Shown piece after piece: positions 6,494 through 12,876 of a stretch of DNA of 13,145 bases. Below the pieces are notes generated by a model. That model was given only the letters and a program-made list of their open reading frames with translations. It made no database searches and was not told the DNA's origin. The translations under genes and the position numbers were made by a program. Origin of the DNA: DATILL01 sp035476575 (GTDB lineage Bacteria > Actinomycetota > Actinomycetes > Mycobacteriales > JACQDL01); assembly GCA_035476575.1 (NCBI GenBank), contig DATILL010000140.1, positions 1 to 13,145 of the forward strand. Direction: 5' to 3'. Positions within the stretch are counted from its first letter, which is position 1. Each line of letters starts with the position of its first letter.

Positions 6494-7923
6494 TCAACGG
6501 CTCGCGTGCCGTGGCGTCCGACGGCGTACGGCGGGCTCGGCGGAATACAGCAGGTCGCGGATGTGCTCGAGCCGGTGCAGCCCGGCCATTCCAGGCTTGC
6601 GGTCACGGGACTTGGCCTCGCCGACGAACGCGACGGCCGTGCCCGCCGTGCGGGGTCGGGCGCCGCGTTCCAGCGCCAGGATGTCGATCTCGTGGCTGGT
6701 CCGGTGCTCCCGGCAGGCCACCGTCGCCTGGCCGGTCGCGCCGGCCTCGAGACCGGCCTCGTTCCGGGCATATCGGGAGACCCATTCGGTGGCGAGTGCC
6801 TCGAAATGGGGCCCAGAATCTTCGAGCCGACCGCATGTCCGACCTCGTCCCAGACCTGCCGGGCCCGACCGGCCTCCACATCAGCCAGGTGCGGCTCGGT
6901 CACCAGATGGTGCAGGCGCACTATCGGATCGGCGACTGTTATCGTCGGCCGACGGTCCGAGAGCAGGTCGTAGCGACGTTCGACAAATCCCGCCGACTCC
7001 AGCATCCCAAGCTGGTAGGTGAGCGAGCTCGACGGCCGTCCCAACAGGCCACCGATCTTGGCTGGAGAGCTCTCGCCCGCCGCAACCGCGGCCAACAGCG
7101 AAGCGTAGACGGCGGTGTCCCGGATCCGCGGATCCTCATGGATGACGCGGTGTGCCTCATCAAACAACGGCACGGTCGGCCGCAACACGTTTCGGGCCAC
7201 CCAGTCCCCGAGCCGGGCCGGATCGTCCGGCACCTCGGGGTCAGGCACCAGCTCGCGGTAGCCCGGCGTACCGCCGACCAGCGCGTTGTGCACAAACGCT
7301 GTGTCGATGGTCTCGATCCCCCAGTACCTCCGGGCATCGCGATAGCCGAAAGGGCTCACCCGCAGCTCCAACGAGCCGCGCCCCCGCAGGGCCTTCGTGC
7401 CGGACAGCAACCCGGACATGACCGAGATCGCCGACCCACACAGGATCAGCCGCAACGGCGCCCGCGTCGACATCGACCCCGGCCCGATCTCGTCATAGAG
7501 CGCCTGCACAATCGACGGCAGCCCCGGCGTCTCGTGAACCAGGTACGGGAACGCGTCCAGCACCAGCAACGGCGGGCCGCCCGTCGCGCTGGCGGCCTCG
7601 GCCCGCCCGGCCATCAGCCTGGCCGCGCTGGTCAGCGCACCTTCCCAGCCGGTGAAGGTCAGGCCTCCGGCCGGCAGCCCGAGCCAGCCCGAGAGTGACT
7701 CGGCGAAACGGCGCAGCGAGACCGCCTCGGCCTGCTCGGTCGCCAGGTGGTAGAGCCCCCCGCTCGCTTCGGCCAGCCGGCGCAGCAGGTAGGACTTGCC
7801 CTGGCGCCGACGCCCGTAGACCACCGCGATCCGCAGCCCGGGCAGACCCGAGCCGGCAAACTCTGCCAGGTCCGCCCACTCGGTGTCCCGGTCGAAGACA
7901 TCCGACGGCTTGGACAGCGCCAG
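6494..7923 (-). pseudogene. DUF234-type AAA ATPase, frameshifted
   Basis: The gene encodes an archaeal-type ATPase of the AAA_14/DUF234 class. Walker A is GRRRQGKS (residues 37-44 from 7923). The N-terminal SKPSDVFDRDTEWADLAEF, the winged-helix region and the C-terminal nuclease-like part (SHEIDILAL, then AFVGEAKSRDRKPGMAGLHR) are recognisable. Three defects are visible. A one-base loss in the GGGGCCC run at 6808-6814 moves the C-terminal domain into another frame ending at 6494. The Walker B motif reads LVLDAFPYL where the family has LxxDEFPYL; GCG at 7552-7554 is one change from GAG. No ATG or GTG precedes the conserved N-terminus; only CTG at 7923 sits six bases after GGAGG. Such ATPases occur as stand-alone defence-like or toxin-like genes. 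The frameshift could be a sequencing error, but three defects together suggest decay. Confidence 0.75.
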
Positions 7924-8005
7924 ACCACACCTCCAACCAGCGTTAACATGCTTAGTGTAAGTACGTTAGCGGTAGTTTCCGCTCTGGTGACCCCTGTGCT
8001 GCTCA
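7924..8005. other. Region upstream of the ATPase gene
   Basis: This short AT-richer stretch contains GTACGTTAG at 7961-7969, identical to 4570-4578 in the folE/regulator promoter region, and the palindrome GTTAAC at 7942-7947. It probably held the ATPase promoter. GGAGG (RC of 7930-7934) is the ribosome-binding site before the CTG at 7923. Confidence 0.35.
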
Positions 8006-8036
8006 GCCAGCGTGCGCCCTGCGGGGCCACGCTGGC
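8006..8036 (-). terminator. GC-rich hairpin downstream of the OsmC gene, likely terminator
   Basis: GCCAGCGTG at 8006-8014 pairs perfectly with CACGCTGGC at 8028-8036. Inside, GCCC (8016-8019) pairs with GGGC (8024-8027) around a 4-base loop, leaving one bulged base. It lies about 100 bases after the stop of the minus-strand OsmC gene and before the ATPase start. No T-tract follows, which is usual in this group. Confidence 0.55.
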
Positions 8037-8137
8037 CCTGCAGCTTTGAGCGCGGAGCCAAAGGAGTCATCGGTCAGCCAGCTCCGGCCGTACCGAGTAC
8101 TTGATCATCCCCAGCCTGGTCGTCGAGCGGTTCGTGC

Positions 8138-8686
8138 TCACGCCCTCGGATGAGGTGACGTCCGAGGCACATCGCGGACGGCGTCGCCGGTGGTCGCTAA
8201 GGGTCCTATGTGGACGGTCGGTTCGTGGCGGACGGGGAAGTTGACGGAGCGCGCGATGAAACATGTCGCGTTCGCGTCGGCGTGCAGGGTCTGAGCCCGG
8301 GCGGACATAGATGAGTCGGCGACCGTGACCGCGGGTCGGAGCACGACCCCGCTGAACTGGCCACCGCCATCGCCGTCCTCTCGCATGGTGCCAACGGCGG
8401 TGTCGGCGTAACCGGTGACGACGACGCCCTCGACCGCGGCGAGATGCAGGTACCACAGCATGTGGCACTGCGAGAGCGCGGCGACCAACAGCTCCTCCGG
8501 GTTCCAGCGGTCGGCGTCGCCGCGGAACGTCGGGTCCGCCGAGCCAGCAATGGCCGGCTTGCCGATGGCCCGGACCTCGTGGGTCCGGTCGTAGCCGCGG
8601 TAGCTACGGGTGCCAGCGCCACGGTTCCCCGTCCACCGGACCGTGACCTCGTACTGGTGGACCTCGTACTGGTGCGTGGCAGCCAT
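8138..8686 (-). CDS. OsmC-family peroxide-detoxifying protein
   Basis: The 182-residue protein matches the OsmC/Ohr fold, whose members reduce organic or inorganic peroxides through two cysteines. The first conserved cysteine is in NPEELLVAALSQCHMLWYLH and the second in ATCFIARSVNFPV, both in family positions. ATG at 8686 has GGGAGG a few bases upstream. A longer frame from 8728 would run into the preceding gene's stop and adds nothing conserved. Residues near the N-terminus repeat HQYEV twice, caused by a 14-base tandem duplication at 8646-8674. The C-terminus extends about 25 residues beyond the usual end with low-complexity sequence. It lies 42 bases after the second cupredoxin gene in the same direction and may be co-transcribed with it, fitting a role against copper-driven peroxide stress. 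That role is inferred. Confidence 0.9.
   Translation of the reverse strand: MAATHQYEVHQYEVTVRWTGNRGAGTRSYRGYDRTHEVRAIGKPAIAGSADPTFRGDADRWNPEELLVAALSQCHMLWYLHLAAVEGVVVTGYADTAVGTMREDGDGGGQFSGVVLRPAVTVADSSMSARAQTLHADANATCFIARSVNFPVRHEPTVHIGPLATTGDAVRDVPRTSPHPRA
8646..8674. repeat. 14-base tandem repeat, period 15, in the OsmC gene start
   Basis: ACCTCGTACTGGTG occurs at 8646-8659 and again at 8661-8674 with one base between. In the minus-strand gene it doubles the residues HQYEV. It is in frame and probably a recent slippage duplication. Confidence 0.9.
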
Positions 8687-8728
8687 GAGGCCTCCCTCTC
8701 CGCTCCCCACCGCGCCGGCCCGCGTCAT

Positions 8729-9424
8729 TCACCCCCGTCGACGCGGGGCCGTGGCGAGCAGCAGCAGGCAGAACGCCGCGACCGCGGTCACCACCCCGGC
8801 CACCAGCAGCAGCGGGTTGAGGCTCGACCCGGACCCGGTCGAGCCGGCGTTGGCAGCGCCGGCCGGTGCCGGGGTGGTCGGTGTCCCGCCCTGCGCCGGG
8901 GGCTGCGGTGGATGGGTCACCGGGGGCCGAGCCGTCGGGGGCCGGGTCGCGGCGGAGCCACCGTGCGAGTGGGACGGCGCCGCCGTGACCGGCGGGCGCG
9001 TCGGCGCGACCGGGGCGGGCTGGACCACGACCCGCGCCCGCATGTCGGGATGAACCGAACAGTAGTAGGAGTAGGTGCCCGGCACCGTCAGCACGACGCT
9101 CCACGACTGGCCCTTGGCCAGCAGCGGCGAGTGGAACGACGCCGGGGCCGACGCCGTCGTCACGTCGTGCGCGGCCTGGTCGGTGTTGGTCCAGGTCACC
9201 GTGTCGCCCGCGGTGACGGTCAGGCTGGCCGGCCCGAAGGAATAATGCGCCATCACCACCTGGTACGCGGTGGAGCTCACCTGCTGGACACCGGCGGCCG
9301 CCGCCGGGCTGCCGGGCCGGGCCAGCCACGGCACGACCAGGGCGAGTACCGCCATGGCCGCGGCCAACCGAGCCAACCGAACGGCCGGTCGTGAGCGTGT
9401 GGCGGACGCGTCAGTGCTTGTCAC
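8729..9424 (-). CDS. Membrane-anchored cupredoxin (plastocyanin/azurin-like)
   Basis: This 231-residue exported copper protein has an N-terminal signal or anchor helix (about 14-35). A cupredoxin domain (about 50-135) follows, then a proline/threonine-rich linker (136-200) and a C-terminal transmembrane helix (about 202-225) ending in a basic APRRRG tail. Type 1 copper ligands are H86 (QAAHDVTT) and the C-terminal loop YYCSVHPDM with C122, H125 and M128. The domain would thus sit outside the cell membrane tethered by its C-terminus. GTG at 9424 is used, with an AAGGCAGG sequence shortly upstream. The gene follows the larger cupredoxin gene after about 100 bases that contain a strong hairpin, and precedes the OsmC gene by 42. 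Copper binding and electron transfer or metal delivery are the likely roles. Confidence 0.92.
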   Translation of the reverse strand: MTSTDASATRSRPAVRLARLAAAMAVLALVVPWLARPGSPAAAAGVQQVSSTAYQVVMAHYSFGPASLTVTAGDTVTWTNTDQAAHDVTTASAPASFHSPLLAKGQSWSVVLTVPGTYSYYCSVHPDMRARVVVQPAPVAPTRPPVTAAPSHSHGGSAATRPPTARPPVTHPPQPPAQGGTPTTPAPAGAANAGSTGSGSSLNPLLLVAGVVTAVAAFCLLLLATAPRRRG

Positions 9425-9481
9425 GTGCCTGCCTTTCGAGAACAGGGCGGTAACGGACCGGCTGCTGCCAGACTGAGGGGA

Positions 9482-9519
9482 CCGCGGGTCCGGCCGATCG
9501 CGGTTCGCCGGACCCGCGG
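9482..9519 (-). terminator. Perfect 13-bp hairpin between the two cupredoxin genes
   Basis: CCGCGGGTCCGGC at 9482-9494 is the exact reverse complement of 9507-9519, with a 12-base loop. It starts 10 bases after the stop of the minus-strand gene at 9529 and lies about 58 bases before the next start at 9424. It is a strong candidate for a terminator, or a partial one that lowers expression of the second cupredoxin and OsmC genes. No T-tract follows. Confidence 0.7.
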
Positions 9520-9528
9520 CGGCTCGGA

Positions 9529-10545
9529 TCAGCAGCCGGCCTCCGCTCCGATGAGCGGCTGGAGCATCGCCTCCACCAGCGCGGTATGCGTCTTGACGTA
9601 CTGGTCGAGGGCGAGGATGTCCATGACCTGCTGGCCCGGGCTCTCCTCCAGGTGGGCGACGTAGACGTGGGTCAGGAGCGCTGACAGCAGCCCCTGGGCG
9701 CCGGCCATCACCGCCGTGAGCTGCGGTTCGAGCATGCTCTGGACCAACGCCAGGTGGGTCTTCACGTACTGGTCGAGGGCGAGGATGTCCATGACCTGCT
9801 GGCCCGGGCTCTCCTCCAGGTGAGCGGAGTAGATGTGTCGCAGCAAGGCCTGCGTCGTCTTGTCGAGTGCACCGCAGGCCGTGCTGGGCGGCGGCGGGGC
9901 CGGGTGGGCACTCGGCGGTGCCGGCGGCGCGGGCGGCGCGGGCGGCGCGGGCGAGGTTGTCGGCGGCCGCGGCGGTGCCGGGGCTGGCGGGGCTGGCGGG
10001 GCTGGCGGGGCGCTGCCGGTGACGGTGACCGAGGCCTTCATGTCCGGATGCACCGCGCAGTAGTACGAGTAGGTGCCGGCCTTCGTGAAGGTGTAGGTGT
10101 AGGTCTTCCCCTGCTGCAGGGTGGGCGAGCTGAACGTCGCCGGCCCGCCGGACACCGTCACCGTGTGCGACGCGCTGTCACGGTTGGTCCAGACCACCGT
10201 GTCGCCCACCGCGACACTCAGCGAGGCGGGCGCGAACGCATAGTTCATGATCGTGACGGCCTTGGTGGCCGCCGCACGTGGCGCGGCGACCACCGGCGCG
10301 GCCGCTCCGGCGGGCGGTGCGCCCTGGACGGCGGCCGCCAGGGCGGCCGTCGCCGGCCGGGCCTGGTTGGTGCCAGGGCGCAGGGCGCTCAGCGCAACGA
10401 CCGAGCTCACGGCGGTCGCCACGGCAAGCACGGTGGCCAGCCGCCGACCAGACGCGAACGGGTGCACCCGGTCTGGCGGAGACTCCGCGGGCCTGGTTCC
10501 AGCCGGCGAAGTCTTGGCCGGCTGAGGGACGTCTTCATGGGTCAT
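9529..10545 (-). CDS. Cupredoxin with duplicated C-terminal helical module
   Basis: The 338-residue protein has a cytoplasmic N-terminus of about 33 residues and one membrane anchor (about 36-58). A cupredoxin domain (about 93-177) comes next, with ligands H127, C163, H166 and M169 (YYCAVHPDM). A proline-alanine spacer (178-222) leads to a C-terminal part made of two near-identical units. Unit 1 spans about 233-276 and unit 2 about 289-332, offset by 56 residues. Both share the run from AHLEESPGQQ to DQYVKTH, with conserved histidines 237/293, 242/298 and 264/320. C224 and C338 bracket the module and could form a disulfide. I do not recognise the unit; it looks alpha-helical. ATG at 10545 follows AGGAGG nine bases upstream. 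It is downstream of the CopD gene by 28 bases, so it is part of the same unit. Confidence 0.9.
   Translation of the reverse strand: MTHEDVPQPAKTSPAGTRPAESPPDRVHPFASGRRLATVLAVATAVSSVVALSALRPGTNQARPATAALAAAVQGAPPAGAAAPVVAAPRAAATKAVTIMNYAFAPASLSVAVGDTVVWTNRDSASHTVTVSGGPATFSSPTLQQGKTYTYTFTKAGTYSYYCAVHPDMKASVTVTGSAPPAPPAPPAPAPPRPPTTSPAPPAPPAPPAPPSAHPAPPPPSTACGALDKTTQALLRHIYSAHLEESPGQQVMDILALDQYVKTHLALVQSMLEPQLTAVMAGAQGLLSALLTHVYVAHLEESPGQQVMDILALDQYVKTHTALVEAMLQPLIGAEAGC
9596..9822. repeat. 59-base identical direct repeats (168-base period) in the cupredoxin gene
   Basis: Bases 9596-9654 and 9764-9822 are identical over 59 positions, including all synonymous sites. The offset is 168 bases, exactly 56 codons. 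The surrounding copies have diverged, so identity is confined to the central run of each unit. This points to recent duplication or gene conversion. Confidence 0.9.
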
Positions 10546-10573
10546 CGGAGACTTCCTCCTCTTGTCGGATCCA

Positions 10574-11464
10574 TCAACGGCCGGGGCTAGCCGTGACGAG
10601 AACGCCGGCCGCACCCAGTACGACCAGCACGAGCACCACCTCCGCGGCGACGGAGTACATGAACGGCCGGACGGTGGTCGCCGTACCGGACGCCACCAGG
10701 GAGAGCCGGTGAGCGACCCAGCTCCGGCTCCGCGAGGCCACGCCGAGCACCAGCGCGAAGACCACCAGCTTCACCAGCAGCGTCCGTCCGTACGAGGTGT
10801 GCACCAGCCCGCCCACCGAGCCGACGAGCTGCCAGGCCAGGAACGTGCCGGCCGCCGCGATGGCGACCACCGCACCGAACGCGATCCGGGAGAACCGGGG
10901 TACGACGGCGGCCAGCTCGGCGGGCTGCCGTCGCGGCAGCAGGCCAACCAGCAGCACGGCCAGCCCACCGACCCACGTCGTGACGCCGGCCAGGTGCACC
11001 ATGTCGGCCAGCGCGCTCCAGCCGGTGCGGGCGGTGTCGCCGGCATGACCGGACATCCCGGACGCCCGCAGCAGCCCGAAACCCACCGCCAGCGCACCGA
11101 GTCGCCAGCCGGCCGACCCGACCGCGGACTCCGCCCCCTGCAGGACGGCGACCAGGACGACGGCGGCCAGCACCCACAGCAGTGCCCGGACGGCCCAGAG
11201 CTGGCCGAGGTGCGTCTCCAGGGCCTGCCGGACGACCTCGCGCCGGGTCGCGGCGCTCGCCGGCAGGGCCGCGGCGGACGCGCCCTGCAGCCCGATCCCG
11301 GCCAGCGAGCTGGTGATCCCGGCAATGACAGCCACGCTGAGCAGGGCGCGGGTACGGCGGTCCCCCGCGCCAGCGGGCCAGAGCGCGGCGACGAACACCA
11401 GCCCACCGAAGAACCCGGCGGTCGCGAGGTGCCCGACGAACCGGGCCACCGCCAGGGCGGTCAC
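10574..11464 (-). CDS. CopD-family copper membrane protein
   Basis: The 296-residue product is a polytopic membrane protein of the CopD family (PF05425), which takes part in copper uptake or resistance at the cell membrane. About eight hydrophobic segments are visible. The core region SGMSGHAGDTARTGW (135-149), then DMVHLAGVTTWVGGL (154-168) and LVHTSYGRTLLVKL (220-233), matches the conserved CopD domain. H140, H157 and H222 are candidate copper ligands. No CopC domain is fused, unlike many actinobacterial CopCD fusions. The neighbouring cupredoxins may take over copper binding outside the membrane. GTG at 11464 overlaps the preceding gene's stop as GTGA, with GGAGG seven bases upstream, so the two genes are translationally coupled. 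The cupredoxin gene follows after 28 bases. Confidence 0.92.
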   Translation of the reverse strand: MTALAVARFVGHLATAGFFGGLVFVAALWPAGAGDRRTRALLSVAVIAGITSSLAGIGLQGASAAALPASAATRREVVRQALETHLGQLWAVRALLWVLAAVVLVAVLQGAESAVGSAGWRLGALAVGFGLLRASGMSGHAGDTARTGWSALADMVHLAGVTTWVGGLAVLLVGLLPRRQPAELAAVVPRFSRIAFGAVVAIAAAGTFLAWQLVGSVGGLVHTSYGRTLLVKLVVFALVLGVASRSRSWVAHRLSLVASGTATTVRPFMYSVAAEVVLVLVVLGAAGVLVTASPGR

Positions 11465-12009
11465 CGCGCCACCTCCGCGGGTGCCGGGCCGGCCGCGTCA
11501 CACGTCGTACCGAGCAGGCTGGACAGCACGGCGAGCAGCAGCCCACCGACCGGCGTGTCGCCGGACGCACCCGGCCCGCCGGCGAGCAGGGGCCCGAGAA
11601 CGGGCCCGAGCAGCGGCAGGGAGCCGACCAGGCCCGGCAGGCACAGCACGCCCGGAGGCGTACCCGGCACAGTGCTGGACGGGGTGGGGCCGGCCGGTCC
11701 GCCGGGCAGGCCTGGCGGGGGCGCGACCGGCACGACCGGCACGACCGGCGAGATGACCGGCGGCGCCGCGCCGGCCGGTGGATGGCGCCCGGGGCCGGCA
11801 GGCCCGGCGGGCGGCGCGCCCTGCTGGGATGGACCGGGCTGCGGCGGGGCGGTGGGCGCGGCCGTGCCCTGCTGGCCTGGCGCCGGGGCGACGGCCGGTA
11901 TCACACCCAGCCCGGACGCGTACCCGAGGACCACCACGACGGCTCCGGTCAGCACCGCACCGACGATGCTGTCTCGTCGGCTCGACACAGCGCGGACTAA
12001 CAAACCCAT
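11461..12009 (-). CDS. Proline-rich membrane-anchored protein, first gene of the copper cluster
   Basis: No family is recognised for this 182-residue product. A short basic N-terminus is followed by one membrane helix (about 14-38) and a proline/alanine/glycine-rich stretch (about 40-120). A hydrophobic C-terminal part follows, with C123 and C170 around LPGLVGSLPLLGPVLGPLL and LLLAVLSSLL. It may be exported with the C-terminal part associated with the membrane or a partner. I chose ATG at 12009 because the anchor begins there and AGGAAGG lies about ten bases upstream. An in-frame ATG at 12060 would add 17 residues with no membrane character. Its stop overlaps the CopD start, so it belongs to the same operon and may be an accessory to CopD. 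Function unknown; that it is coding is supported by the coupling. Confidence 0.7.
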   Translation of the reverse strand: MGLLVRAVSSRRDSIVGAVLTGAVVVVLGYASGLGVIPAVAPAPGQQGTAAPTAPPQPGPSQQGAPPAGPAGPGRHPPAGAAPPVISPVVPVVPVAPPPGLPGGPAGPTPSSTVPGTPPGVLCLPGLVGSLPLLGPVLGPLLAGGPGASGDTPVGGLLLAVLSSLLGTTCDAAGPAPAEVAR

Positions 12010-12206
12010 TCCCGGTTCGCCTTCCTGGATACAGATCTTCATCTGCACGCCCATCGGCACCCCTTGTGCCGACCCGAACCGGACGGACTTGCTTGCTCCC
12101 GCGCTGAACGCGGCACTGGTCTATACCACGCGAAGCCTCCTGACGTCGGCTGCCTGACGAGCACGGCTAGTGAACCAGCACGTCGACGACCGAATGTCTC
12201 TCGCCG

Positions 12207-12251
12207 GTAAACAGTTGTGGCAGTAACACGTAAACAGTTGCGGCAGTGCAC
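12207..12251. repeat. Two tandem 23-base direct repeats (GTAAACAGTTG core)
   Basis: The unit beginning GTAAACAGTTGTGGCAG at 12207 is repeated at once from 12230, with about three mismatches over 22-23 bases. The period of 23 places the copies about two helical turns apart on the same DNA face, as for binding sites of a dimeric or cooperative protein. They lie about 200 bases upstream of the copper cluster's first start codon. They might also be internal repeats from the end of a lost insertion sequence. Confidence 0.75.
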
Positions 12252-12449
12252 TCACACGGTCGGACTGGCAGGGGTGAGCCCAGCCCGCACTGATGGATAC
12301 CTGACCACGGAGCGTGACCTCAACGCCACGCCATGCCGGATGTTAATGCCGAATGCGACTCTTGGCTAGATTGCAACTACGTAGAGTGTCATACATGGTG
12401 TGTCTTCGCCGAGATTGTCGGCCGGCCCGTCACCCCCCCCCGCGATCGT

Positions 12450-12482
12450 TTCAAGATCATGGGTGAGTTTGGGGATCTTGAA
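12450..12482. repeat. 9-bp perfect inverted repeat TTCAAGATC
   Basis: TTCAAGATC at 12450-12458 and GATCTTGAA at 12474-12482 are exact reverse complements with a 15-base spacer. The AT content is too high for a typical terminator of this host. It lies about 400 bases downstream of the 13E12-type HNH gene and could be part of that repeat family or a protein-binding site. Confidence 0.6.
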
Positions 12483-12797
12483 GGGGTGGTCCGTTGGCGA
12501 GGGCATGGTTGGTGTGGCGGAACCGGTGCGGGGCTTGATGTTCTGTTGTTGGTGGGTCGGGGTCGGGAAGCGTTGAGGGGTGGCGCTTTCGGGGTCGGGC
12601 TGATCGGGTGGCAGGACGCGGCGGCGGCGGGTTCCGGTGGCCGGAAGGCTATGAGAGGGCTCCCGCTGCGACCGGGTTTCCGCCGTCCACCCCACGCGAC
12701 ACGCCGATGATCATCAGCCGGCGCGTCCGCGCTCGACCCTGAACCCGCTTGGTCGGTTTTCTTCGCGGGGTCCTTCCGTATGTTCTGGTGTGGCTGT

Positions 12798-12830
12798 GGC
12801 TGGTGTCGGCCAGTGGTGAAATGGCCAGCC
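12798..12830 (-). terminator. Hairpin downstream of the HNH gene, possible terminator
   Basis: GGCTGG (12798-12803) pairs with CCAGCC (12825-12830), or alternatively GGCCA (12808-12812) pairs with TGGCC (12822-12826). The structure starts about 46 bases after the minus-strand HNH stop at 12877. The two pairings overlap and compete, there is no T-tract, and the assignment rests mainly on position. Confidence 0.35.
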
Positions 12831-12876
12831 GGGACCGTGGGAGTACCGTGGCCGGCCGTTTCGGGCAGCTCCTTTC

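Larger units (their letters stand above)
12010..12876. other. Long intergenic region with repeats and palindromes
   Basis: About 870 bases lie between the copper cluster and the HNH gene. I see no convincing gene. Several long open frames exist on both strands, but they lack domains and follow the skewed base composition. The part 12465-12700 is unusually G/T-rich on the plus strand. The region holds a tandem repeat (12207-12251), a 9-bp inverted repeat (12450-12482), a 10-bp palindrome GATGATCATC (12707-12716) and a hairpin after the HNH gene (12798-12830). The copper-cluster promoter must lie near the left side; TATAGA on the minus strand (12120-12125) is a possible -10 without a clear -35. 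Confidence 0.5.

Noticed and set aside
6382..7698. A 438-codon plus-strand open frame opposite the ATPase
   Set aside because: Arginine/proline-rich antisense frame with no recognisable motif. The minus strand carries Walker A and nuclease motifs.
9890..10015. Short GGCGGCGCG and GGCTGGCGG-like repeats
   Set aside because: They encode the proline/alanine spacer of the cupredoxin and are ordinary low-complexity coding sequence, not a CRISPR or independent repeat.
10562..12157. A 531-codon plus-strand open frame opposite CopD and the proline-rich gene
   Set aside because: It has low complexity (Q, P, G, R rich) and no domains, and it is antisense to genes with membrane segments and translational coupling.
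12333..12710. Plus-strand open frame of 125 codons, and overlapping minus-strand frames, in the right intergenic region
   Set aside because: No ribosome-binding site or domain is seen, and the composition follows the G/T skew. Kept as non-coding.
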